A DNA stretch of 64,000 nucleotides from Rhynchosporium graminicola (taxonomy: Eukaryota > Ascomycota > Leotiomycetes > Helotiales > Ploettnerulaceae), in assembly GCA_900074885.1 (NCBI GenBank), contig FJUW01000060.1, forward strand, positions 436,555-500,554, written 5' to 3'. Of the stretch, positions 24,999 through 35,747 are shown in pieces. Both the position numbers and the translations under genes were made by a program. Position 1 is the stretch's first letter. Every line of letters starts with the position of its first letter. The notes below the pieces were generated by a model that saw nothing but the letters and a program-made list of their open reading frames with translations, did no database searches and was not told where the DNA came from.

Positions 24999-25654
24999 GA
25001 GAGGTGCTTGGCAAGGATGGAATTTGATATGTATTTCGTACTTGTTGTGTGTATGAAATTTGAAGTGTGTTTACTACCATTGTCAATGGCTGAGAGATAT
25101 ATGTATAGAACCGTCTCGAAACCGTAAAGTATGGGATGTCAAAACTGCAGATCTCAATTCTCATGGATTATTGAACGGTATGAGAAATTTCTCGAAGCGG
25201 GCGGACCCGGTAGGAAAATGTGTTTCAGTGCTGTGCCCTCTGTTTATCGAATTCTCGCTAAGCTTAATTTTTGAAGGGGAGGGGATAGTTCGTCAAGGTC
25301 ACTTGATAATTAATAGACACTTCACAGGAGAAAGGATCAAGTAAAGCAGCGCCATTTTGAGTGTTTTCATGGAGGAATGGATAGAGTCCCGCAATTCTGA
25401 TATGCTTGTAACTTGTAAGACTTAACTTCGACACCATAGCTTGATCTCTTTGCAGATAGATGTTGTACTTTCTCCCAATTATCAGCAGCCTCAAACCCGA
25501 ACGGACGTGACAACAATGTCGATTGGTTTTATGATGAGCGAACGGCTCATCTGCTCCGATGTAAGAATACCTTCCAGCGCCTACCGAGCCAGATGAACAT
25601 CGAAGCCATGTCCCAAGCCAAAGATCTCTCACGACCACCATCCACCCATCAAGC
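24999..25654. other. Convergent intergenic region
   Basis: 3' regions of the plus-strand acyl-CoA synthetase and the minus-strand esterase meet here. I see no gene. Confidence 0.65.
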
Positions 25655-26868
25655 TCACAACCGATACCGCGCAAAGAAGTCCATGATAAGCGGCGTAGCA
25701 TCCAGATAAGTTCCCTCGTCACTATCACCATTCGGTCCCTTACTGGGCCAATCATGCCCCAACCCGTCCACCACGTAATGCGTCACGATTCCCAACTTCC
25801 CCGCCGCACCCCCGTATTCGTACTTCAGCACTCTCCCACCGTACGAACCCGTCGTTTGGTTCGTCAGTCCGTATCCTTCGCGCTGGCTCCATTCGCGCAC
25901 CCAGTGCGGGACGGTGGGGAGACAGACGCCGCGACGGGCGCCGCCCGAGTAGGGGATCGTGGTGTCGTCCGAGCCGTGGAATTCTAGCATCGGGAGCGGA
26001 TGCCGGCCGGGATTGCAGGGGATGGATATCGTTTGCGCAGAGCAGGATGTGGAAGTCGAGTCTGGGACGTAGAATGCGCCGGAGACGGGAGCGAATGCTG
26101 CGATTTGCTCTGGGAGGCTTGTCAGTGTCGATGATGGTTCGAGGGGAAGAGAAAGGATGTAAGGGGCTGTTGCCGGACTTGTAGGATTCACGTATACGGG
26201 CTAGATGGGGGATGGGAGATGTACTTGATAGCTGAGGGTCACATGCTAAGGTGTTGGTGAATCCTCCTCCGTTGGACTTCCCAGCGGCGTAGATCCGTGA
26301 CGTGTCGATACAGTATCTCTGTGTGAAATGCTTGATCATATCGGAGACGAAGCCGATATCATCGACGCCTTTACTGGCTGGATCGCCTTGCCATTGGTTC
26401 TGGTGCCGGTCGGTCAGTCAGTCACATTTTCTCCATCATCTAATTGCCGAATACTCTTGCCAAACCCAAAACCCATGATCTAAAAGAGCAATTTGCAAGT
26501 AGGAGATGGAGGGGACAGCTCACATCGACACCCTGCGGATAAACAGCGAATGCATTGGGATTCCACTCCTCATTCGAGAACTGGCTCAACTCCTCCTGCG
26601 AACTCGCTATCTTGGTTCGTCCATGGAACGAGAATATCAACGGCGCCGCAGTATTCACATCGTAGTTTGATGGGATGTGAATTAGATATGTACGTGCCGT
26701 CCCATCGCTCTGCTTGAATTGGACCTGGTGGCTATCTCCGCCGGCTGGTCGTTGTGCGACTGGGAGAGCTTTGCCGCAGCCGCACGATTTGGTAGGCGAG
26801 TCTGAGGATGATGGGAGGGCAGTGATGAGCGATAAGCTGGCGAGCAGAAGAAGGGACTTCAGAGCCAT
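25655..26868 (-). CDS. Secreted feruloyl-esterase/CE1-like alpha/beta hydrolase
   Basis: Three exons on the minus strand: 26868-26524, 26399-26225, 26109-25655, 324 aa. A signal peptide is clear ('MALKSLLLLASLSLITALP'). The fold is that of polyhydroxybutyrate-depolymerase/feruloyl esterase enzymes (LpqC/CE1). Visible elements: 'LIFSFHGRT' for the oxyanion region, 'YPQGVD' then 'NQWQGDPASKGVDDIGFVSD' across intron 1, nucleophile Ser in 'AGKSNGGGFTN', 'QIAAFAPVSGAFY' after intron 2, Asp in 'EFHGSDDTTIPY', and His in 'GLGHDWPSKGPNG'. The nucleophile elbow reads K-S-N-G rather than the usual M-S-N-G or L-S-N-G. No cellulose-binding module is attached. Such enzymes release ferulic or acetyl groups from plant xylan; substrate is inferred. 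The intron 2 choice restores 'LSKQIAAF', which fits the family; reading through would add an unrelated 38-residue stretch. Confidence 0.85.
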
Positions 26869-29083
26869 CTTGAAGATCGGAAAAAACAAAGATCTGTTAG
26901 TCTTTCATTCGGTGAAGGAAATGAAAATCAAAAGTTGGCTCTTCTTGCAAGCTTTATAAGACCCCCCAATTTAATTGAATCTTGAGACTTACCTCATTCT
27001 CATCCGAATCTCATCCCGTCTTTACGTCTTAGTGTTGTTCTACTGATCGGCACTGCATTAGTTTCTGAAATAAATGGGATACCATATGTTCCAGTCAGCA
27101 ATTTTACGAGCTCTGTTCCAAGATGAGGGCTGACCGCTACGCTTACTACTTACTCATGGAGTACTCGTCCTCCTACCCCTGTTCGACCTACGAGCGATTA
27201 CAAATTTGCAATAACACCTACCAATCGAGGTATGGCTTGTATGTTAATATGTCCACCCATTCTCATAACCTGATTGTTATGATCGCGGTTAAAAAATTCA
27301 AAGGTATCTGTGTATAACGATATCACATTGTGGTCAGCGCAGCCCACTGACCAGGAGTAGGATGTGGCCATCATAGTATAGAATCGAGTTATTCTCCATT
27401 TGCCCCTTGAAGAAGCCGAACCAAACACGTCTCTGGCGAGACTCCAATCATTCACCTACCATATCTTTGGTTTCTTATATTCCACTACAATTCAAAATCA
27501 CTCAATTACTTTGCGAGACATACTCAAGATGCATTTCGAGTGACGACATCACTTTACGACTTCGTTTGGAAAAAAGCTCATGTTCTAGGAGTATTGACAG
27601 AATCTCTACTCTGATACATCTCCTAATTTCATTACTGGACACGGATCAATCAGCCAGAATACCAGATTATCTGATGTTTGAAATTCAATATCCTGTCTAT
27701 ATAAAATCCCAGTGACTTCACCTGTCACCGAAAATGCCCCCAGAATCTAAGACCTCAGGCCCGAGGATGATAGACATTATTAACGACGGCAATTATCCAT
27801 AAAACAGGCGCCATGCACAAGAAGGGTACTGTTATTACGTTGCTGGAAATGAAGTCCTCAATCCCCTCCCTCCTCCTGTCACCAGCACCGCCCTCATGGA
27901 CCCCCTTTCGCACAAGTAGCCTACAACTACATCGGCCACAACTAGGTCGCTGGTTGTACTGGAACGTTCTCTAATCTTGTCATGATGGTGATCAGGGAGA
28001 GTTTAGCTAGTGCTCAACCATCCATGCCGTATCTCAAGAAATATGTTCGCTGTAGTACCTATTCTCTCTCTTCACCTGAAACTTTCCAGCTCCCAAGCTG
28101 GGATTGTGATTTGATCTTGAGAGTCTATGAAGTGGAGTAGTCAGATGATGAAAGCAATTCTGAAGTGTTTTGAGTAGTTGAGGTTACAGCCAGCAATCCA
28201 CAGACGCCTTCGAATCCGATAAACAACCCTTCGCAATCTTTACAGGCTCATTCGCCTTTTCAGGAGGTAATGACCAGGTCGAATACGTGTATAAGCACAC
28301 TCCTGGCGGTAGTATTGTTGTCGATAGCATACATGCTCCGACCTCTACAATTACCGGGTGAACGCTTCTCCTCTTTCGCATACCGTAAGTTATACCGTAC
28401 CCTCTTCCTTCCCACTGTATACCTTAAAAGTCTCCAGAAAACTCTCCAACTTGGCCGGCATTTCGAAGATCAGAACCGGTAATGGAACACGTCACATCAC
28501 ATCACATCATAGAGTGAAAGGGACTAGCTGATTTTCGTGCAATGGGATAGAGATCCCGGAATGCTTACCACACAAACCTCCTCTCGCCGATATCAAAACT
28601 CACAATTCCTACCCTTGAGCTATCAAGCAAAGATGAGTCAAGTACGGTGGTATCTAGTGTTAGAAGCAGAGGCTCGGAAGATATAAGTAAAAAGAGAAAA
28701 GCAATCTAATACCACAAGGAAAGCTACACCAATAAAGAGAAAGATACGGATGTAGAACTATTTACAGCGAACTCGCGGAACGGCAAAGCTTCCAGAAATC
28801 AATCGCTCACTGTTGATATCGTTTCGGACCAAACTCACGATGCCTATGGATCAGATCATGGCTGGGCAAAGTCGTTATCTGAAATAAACAATTTCAGAGC
28901 CATAAAGTATCTCAGGACTTCATTACAGGTAACATTAAAATTTCACAGAGCACATACGACAATAATCAACAGCTTCCGCATCATCACCGGTAACAAATGA
29001 ACTGGTATTGTCTGCACTACAAACTCAAGTGCCGAGAAACCCAAACGCCGCCCTCCACTACTATGTTATACAACTCTTACAGG
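26869..29083. other. Intergenic 2.2 kb with two gene-like relics
   Basis: No intact gene is recognised. Two short plus-strand open segments (27803-27919 and 28182-28361) look more protein-like than background and are discussed as possible remnants. The rest shows nothing distinctive. Confidence 0.45.
27803..28361 (+). pseudogene. Possible decayed secreted-protein gene (two exon-like segments)
   Basis: Segment one (27803-27919) reads 'QEGYCYYVAGNEVLNP' followed by a Pro/Thr-rich linker, which recalls the ends of fungal LysM repeats. Segment two (28182-28361) reads 'DKQPFAIFTGSFAFSGGND' and 'KHTPGGSIVVDSIHAPTST' and starts next to a possible 3' splice site (TTACAG at 28184-28189). I could not find a start codon or the introns needed to join them. 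The LysM resemblance is weak. Confidence 0.2.
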
Positions 29084-32000
29084 TTATGTCTCCATCTCAT
29101 CTGCCTTCTGTTCACTAATCTTGACTTTCGCCTTCTTCTTCCCCACCACCTCTTTCAACACCCTGAGTTTCTCCTCGGTAACCCTAATCGCGTCCTCGAT
29201 TTCTCGTTCCTCCATTTTCTCGTCCTTGAGCTTGCCTTCCATAGTGCGTGCCTCGATAGGCATTTGGCCCGGATCCCTCAGCCCGTCTAGACCGACTCGA
29301 TCTTCAAGCCATTGCCACAATTCGCTCTCTTCTCTGCGCCAGATCTCTTCGTAAGCCGCTATGCGGTCTGGCGTACCAAAATAAGCCATTGGTTGATTAC
29401 CACCATGTCTTCCTCCCTTCCTGCCTGGGAGACCAAATCCAAACCAGCTGGCAACCAGGAGGCCGACCAAGAGGCCGTACATGATATTACTTGTAACCAA
29501 CGGCTTCAGGATGCTGGCTAACGGACCGAGTATACCATGTAATGGCTCTAGCATACCCCAGTCATCTGTGCCAGCCGGCTTTGAATCTGCGGCTCCATCG
29601 GTGGTTCTGGACATATCTTTTAATTTCTGTCCCTTGCGGCCTTTCTTCCCTTTTTTGTTGCCGGAGGAGGGAACGAGCACGCCGCGGCGGGAGGAGACGG
29701 CTGTTTTGAGAGAGGCGATTATGTCTCTTGCGTATAAAACTTGGCCATCGTTGGCGCCTTTTTCGATAGGCCCTATGACAAGTCAGTCAGTCTTGTTCGT
29801 GGTATATGATAGACTATGAAGATACCTTTGAGCCAACTCTTTCCCGTCCATTCAATAGCACAGTTCATCTGTAATCTCGTGGCGTTGCCTTCCGCCCACG
29901 ATAAACAGTATTTCGTCTTTGTACTAAACACGTTCCCACTCGGCACGTCGGGAGTCTGAGTCGAAATGGTCACAGACATCGATTTCTCTAAATCCAAAAA
30001 GTCTAAAGTCTCGGTACAAACACATTTCGTCTGCCTAGGTCCAATGGCACCGTTCAGGGGCTTGATGTATGAATAATGTCGAACTTTGTTTTCCTGTGAT
30101 AATGGTTTCTTCGAGGACTCGTCGGCCATTGTCAGTTCCAGACATTTTTGTTCGATGGTCAGCCAATGGCGCATCCACGCTATAGAGGCCGGACCAAACA
30201 TGAGACTGTATATCTTTCCGAGAGGAGCTTGAATGACTTCATCACCGATGACCTTCGCATAATGTGTCTCTTGGTCCGTACATTCCGTCGCTGCGTGTGC
30301 TACTGGACCAGGGAAGTCTGCCCCTGGGCTCTTCGGATCTTCTTCCTTCTTCTCTTGGGGTGCATTATTCGTCACAACAGCAGCGGACGGCTTCCGACTG
30401 ACCACTTTTGGTTCGGCATCGCTTCCCACCACACTGCCTTCAGCCTGGATAAAGCTCATGCCGTCCTCATTTCCCTCATCCTCATCATAAATATCATCCC
30501 CATCTTCATCCTCCTCGCTCCCAGATTCTGAGCCACTTTGACTGTCAGGCGCGTGGTTTCCGTCGTCTTTCTCGGTCTTATCACCACCGCCAGTCTCCTC
30601 TATTGTGACTCCATTGAGGGAACTTCGCAGACTTGGGTGACCTAGTTTCCATATTCCAACAATCAAGTCGTAAGTCGAATCTCGGCTCGTGAAGCTGGCA
30701 AAGACATTCTTCGCGTGCAAAGTCGAGATCATCAATCCATTTTTGAACAACAACGCCGTACTCCGCTTCTCGACTGAGACAATCTCGTCGAAGCTCATCA
30801 CGAGAGTTGTGACCCATCCGAAAATATTACTGCTGAAGCAGAGATGACCTTCTGATACGTAGAGACGGCCATGCGCAAGGATCTCGCGCTGTAATGCGCA
30901 ACTGTAGTCTTCGATCAGATAGTCATCATCCGGTACACTCCTGAACAGCTGATGAAAGTCCCTATTCCGCTTCTTGCTTGCTACCGCGAAACCTGTGGTT
31001 TTCTGTGCGCCTGCACTCGGGTTACTGAGAGAGTTGTTTGCAGCAGCGATTGCGGCTCCGATAGTGGTCCCAGTAGCCGCTGAGCTTCCTCTCGTTCGAC
31101 GATGGCCAATAGCGCTGCGAATGCTCCCACTGCGATGAATGTTGGTCTTTCCTTCAAACACACTGCCATTTGGTGGTGTTTGGTCGCCTCCAATTCCTGG
31201 CTCATACATAGAACGAGGTCGTATTAGAGGTTGAAGAGCATCTATACCTGCCGTAGATGTCGTCTCCGCAAACTCGCTATTGGCAGCTGAAGCTGCGACA
31301 GGCCGGTCATCATTCACTGACTCTGATCTTCCCCGTGCCTGTTCTGGAATCCTGATCCCAAGGGGTGTATTGGAATCGCTGCTTGGCTCTGAGATTCCCA
31401 GAGCACTCAAACTGAGATCCCCCATACCTAGTGTCTTTACGGCAAGTTCCTTCTCTTCCGTAGGCGCTTCCAAATCCTCCTTGCCTGCGAATGTCTCCAC
31501 TATTGGACTTTCAGGCTCCTTCAATTCGTGCGACCCGCTCTTGGTTCGATTTCCTGGAGGGACCGTCGTATTTCCAATACTATTACTCAAAGTGTTGGCT
31601 GCGTTCTGTGCTGCAGAGAATACCGAGGAGAAGAAACCATTCCCTTGACCAGTCCCTGGGTTGTTCTGCCCGATTTCGAATGTTGGTGTCAAAGGTGCTG
31701 ATGTAATGTTTGACAATTTACTAGGACCTAAAGTAATTGATCCTGATCTTATTCGACGATGTGATATCATGTTCCCAGTTGGGGACACGACGATGTTCGC
31801 ATTCGGAGGAATTGGATCTGATGATCCACGTTCCCGACTGTGACCAAACCGAGGAGAGCTAGAATTTGTAGGAGTAGGAGGTGTATTGACGATTATGGGG
31901 GCTGGATTTTCGCCAGGAGGGGGTGTGCTAGGCGGAGCATTCGCGTCTATAGTCTGCAATTTCGCAGTCCGAGGGCGCTCTGGAGAGTTCGTGACGGAGG

Positions 32001-33301
32001 TAGGTTGCGTTGCAGCTTGTTTTTCCGGAAATATCGATCCAATCCTTGACGCAACGCTTCCCCGTCTGTTGTCCACCGCCGACTTCTCCTTCGATGTACC
32101 CAGTCCACCTCCTCCCGACTGACGTTCTGGACTTGTATTCGGACTCGACCCCCGCTTTGGTGTGAAAGCTTGCTTTAATCTGCCAACTGGTGATGGGGAT
32201 CGTTTCTCAGATCCGCTCTTAGGAGCACGGAGCGTGCTATCGAGCAAACTCGGGGTTGATGCTGAGGCAGCCAGGGTTTCGATGTCTGGAAATGTAGCTG
32301 CTCGAAGTGTCGTGCCGTCCAGCTGAGAGGTCAGTAACGCTGATTCGGGAATCGTAACGGTTTGAATTAATGGCGAGGATGATGTTAGATAGCCTGCATG
32401 TGAAGGATGTGTAGCAAGAGAAGGCTTCGTCGGTAAAGACCTGGAAAAGACAGTTTGTTAGAATGTTGCAGGGTAGGCAAGTTCAGTTCGCTACTCGTAT
32501 CGAGCGTACTGAGGGGGTCTGATAAGCCCCGTGAATGTGATGAAACGAAACGCTTAACTCAGCGCGCGAATAGTGACAAGGCTGAAGGACCAAACGTCTT
32601 GAGCAGCGACAAGCATAGACCTCGCAGATGATCGTGGTGAACCGATAGAAAGTTCTGAAGATATTTCGTTCGATTTTGGTGGTGAGAGGAGATTCTTCAC
32701 CGAATCGTACCTGTCTGTGTACCCACGCCTCGCGCTCTAGCTGGCTTGCTACTTATAAAATCGGTCCCTCAATTCGACAGGGAAGCAAGCTTTCGTGGTC
32801 CACAACAAGCTACAGCTTCGCAGCCTCGTACAATGTCCACCATAGACGTACGCCGACACATAACGGAGGGAGAGGATCATGCAGATAAAAGAGGATTATA
32901 ACTTACGATTCAGGCTCGGAATCATAGGATATCAGACTGCTCCCATCTCCTCCAGGTGCGTCTTCAGTAAAGGGCGAAATATCTGCATTGTCGTCCAAAG
33001 TCCCTCGATCTGCAACTTGTCTCCCTCGAGCTACCTCTTCGATGACCTGCTGCTCCTCCTCTCTCCTCCGCCGGCGTTTACTTCCCAGACCTCTTGCTAG
33101 CTTCTTTATCTTGGAAGGGTCGGCATCTATCTCGATCACCTCCGGTCTTTTGAGCCTGTCAATTGTATCCTCCAAGGCGCTGTGGCTGCTGTTGATCGAG
33201 TTGCCGGCGGAATCTCTATCCTTCTTCTTCTTGTTCTTGGAGAATAGCTGTGCCAATCCGGATCTTTGAGGGGATTCTGATCTCTCCAAGTTGAAAGACA
33301 T
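29084..33301 (-). CDS. GRAM-VASt (Lam/Ltc-type) ER-anchored sterol-transfer protein
   Basis: Three exons on the minus strand: 33301-32907, 32440-29826, 29772-29084, 1232 aa. The first ~430 residues are disordered, Ser/Thr/Pro-rich with a basic 'KNKKKKDRD' and 'KRRRRREEE' cluster. A GRAM (PH-like) domain follows: 'RDFHQLFRSVPDDDYLIEDY', 'CALQREILAHGRLYVSEGHL', 'FSSNIFGWVTTLVM'. After an acidic linker comes a single VASt/StART-like domain ('IYSLMFGPASIAWMRHWL', 'YIKPLNGAIGPRQTKC', 'MNCAIEWTGKSWLKGPIEKG'). A transmembrane segment 'NIMYGLLVGLLVASWFGFGL' sits near the C-terminus, then a Glu/Arg helix. This order matches Lam/Ltc proteins, which sit at ER-membrane contact sites and carry sterol between membranes. 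One VASt domain is present where yeast Ysp2/Lam4 have two. Intron 1 is long (466 bp). The gene diverges from the MIT-like gene at 34.1 kb. Confidence 0.92.
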
Positions 33302-34088
33302 CTCGTAGATGGTGTCAACTGCGAGAGTGATTCGTGTAGGATTGATCCTAGTAGTATGCTATCCTGCGGAAACTTGATTCAGGATGCGGAAGCGCTGTGG
33401 CGTATTCTCTTGGTCGGCGTTACATCTGAACTTCCCATGCGCAGCCAGACCAGCTGGAGTTCGAGATGGAATGGGATGGGATAGATGACCTTCGTAATAA
33501 CTTCGTAGAGGTTGCAGCTGATAGCGGATGTGCTTGCGTAAAGGTGAGTAGAGAGTATATCCTCAATTGTTCGAAAGCGTGAAGCAGCTGTACCTTAAGG
33601 TAAGGGTACGTACGGCAGTTAGTTCTTGGTGTTTGACAACTCTCTACGATCCAAGTCGATGATCGAGTGAGGCGGCAGGGAGAGAATACATGGGACAGTC
33701 AAATGCTTTGCCAGAAAGAACTTTGAAACATTAAAACATTAGCACTGGCCTGCCTCCCTTTACCTGCCCTGCCCGGCCCTGCCCCGGCCTGCCTTGCCTT
33801 GTCTTGTATTCCTTCCTAATCGAGAGCTCTAGACCTACTGATAGCTTTATGGAGCTGTGATTGGCCAGCTAATTACACATCACATTTAGCCCCACACGGG
33901 CTGGGCCGGCCTTAAAAGTGTAACACAGCCTTGTGATCTTCACCAGTGAAATGCTTGTGGGGTTTGGACAGAGTTATCTTCAGCCTCACTCCACTCCGTC
34001 CCTACCGATTACAACAACCGTTGCCAGTGCCAGAGGCACGAGGTATGATAAAGACGATCTCTCAATATTGCTTCATCTCATCACCACA
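33302..34088. promoter_or_regulatory. Shared divergent promoter region
   Basis: This stretch separates the Lam-type gene (minus) from the MIT-like gene (plus). It includes a CCTGCC/CTTGCC-rich low-complexity tract at about 33747-33807. No specific factor site can be assigned. Confidence 0.6.
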
Positions 34089-35747
34089 ATGGAGTCCTCG
34101 CCTCTGATTCTGGTAAGTCGATCTCCTCCACCTGGCTGGCTGCATCTCCGCTGACGAACGGTGTAGGCTCACGACCATGCGCGAGCAGCTTCAGTAGCGA
34201 CTCAAAGCTCCGATACAACCGTCGCAATCAACGAGCATGCACTTGCAGCAGGGGAATTTGCAAAAGCCGCATCTGGAACTGGGAGTGCAGAGGCCTTGAG
34301 GACACTTCATCTCCTAGAGCAACACCATCAAAGACTCTCAGAACTCCTTCGCTATCCCTCCGAGCACCCACCGACCACAACCACCACCGAGCCAGAAGTC
34401 CGAGCAGTATCCGAGAAACCACTGTCAACATCTGCGGCTGTTGCAGAGCTACGCGCCTCAAAGTCAGATCTTGGACCAAGGTCATCTTCCCCTCTTCGGA
34501 ATCCACCAAGTCTACAACATCCCCGCCGTCTCCCTCCTCGAGACCTCAGCTCTTCGATCGCCAGTAACCTTGCATCTGCGAGAGGAATCCGTGCCAACTT
34601 TACCAGGCAACCTCTTTCCCCTAGCGTCTCTACCCAACAAGCAGCTGGAGGACTAGAAGCTCTCCCCCGTAAAGATGGCAAACGCTCAAAAGTCTCAGAC
34701 AGTATTCCGGAAAATTCACAGCCAAGCTGGGTACCACCTGCTGTCGTCAGTCCCAAGAAGGCAGAGCAAAATGCGGCTGAGTCAACAACAGCAAACGATG
34801 AAGGATTCTCCCGATTCTATAACACATTCGAAAGCATCCTCTCCAAACTCTCCGCTCCCCTCGCATTCGCAGGTTTGCCTTTGATCTCCGAAGAACAGGA
34901 ATCAGCTCCCGAAGTTGCAAAAGGTGCCAAAATACGACCAACGAGCAAGGAAAGAGCCACACCCGAACCCGACCTCACGAAGTTCATCTCCCGCGCCGCA
35001 CTCCGCGCCTCAGCCCGCGAAGGACAATCCGGAAATGACTCTTTCTACATCGTCCCCACAGCCGGTGGTACAATCCCCTACGCCGCAATCGTGTCGTATT
35101 CCGAAAAAGAAAAACGGCGTCTTGCCGCCTCCATGCATTCCGAAAACAACGACCTCTTTGCCACTCCCAACCATAATACTTCCTTCGATGGAGATGATGA
35201 TTTCGTGGATGCGAGGGAATCATTTACGCCGATGCCTGCTTCGCCGACCTTGGTTCGGGGGAGCTCGAGGAAGATTAGTACCAGAGAAACGGAACACAAA
35301 GTCGAAGAACTCGATATGGAGAATAAGAGCTTGAAAGATTGTATCGATAAACTCAGTAAACGGCTGCATGCGTTCGAGATGTCGGCACAGCAGAACACTA
35401 CAGCACTCCAAGAATCTATCCGCCTGACCCGCAACATGTCGCCTGCTCGCGATTCCTCCTTCTCCAGCCCCATTTCCGGCCGTAACCCAAATGCCGCTGC
35501 TGAGAATGAGGACATGAAAAGGAGGGTTTTAGAGCTAGAGCAACATGTCGCTCTCGGCGGGAAAGAAATCGAAAGACTTGGTAAAGATAACGAGAAGCTG
35601 AAGGCCATTATTGCGAGATATAGGGATCGGTGGGAGAAATTGAAAGAAGGCGCGAAGACGAGGAGAGATGGTGCTGGAAAGGAAGGGAAGGGAGAGGGAC
35701 AGGGGAGAAAGGATAGTCCTGGATTGGGGATGTATGTCGCTGGTTGA
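34089..35747 (+). CDS. MIT-like N-terminal and coiled-coil protein of unknown role
   Basis: Two exons, 34089-34112 (only 8 codons) and 34167-35747, 534 aa. The first ~65 residues form Ala-rich helices ('HARAASVATQSSDTTVAINE', 'HALAAGEFAKAASG', 'EALRTLHLLEQHHQRLSELL') in the pattern of an MIT domain, the three-helix module that binds ESCRT-III tails. A long disordered Ser/Pro-rich middle follows, then a conserved-looking 'FYNTFESILSKLSAPLAFAG' and 'DSFYIVPTAGGTIPYAAIVS', and C-terminal coiled coils with Leu/Glu/Lys heptads ('VEELDMENKSLKDCIDKLSK', 'VLELEQHVALGGKEIERLG'). Homologues in filamentous fungi are uncharacterised as far as I know; a membrane-trafficking role is inferred from the MIT-like start only. 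The tiny first exon is supported by a good GTAAGT donor and phase 0. Confidence 0.8.

Noticed and set aside
33747..33807. CCTGCC/CTTGCC-rich tract considered as a CRISPR-like or satellite repeat
   Set aside because: Units are irregular with no spacers; simple low-complexity sequence in a promoter region.
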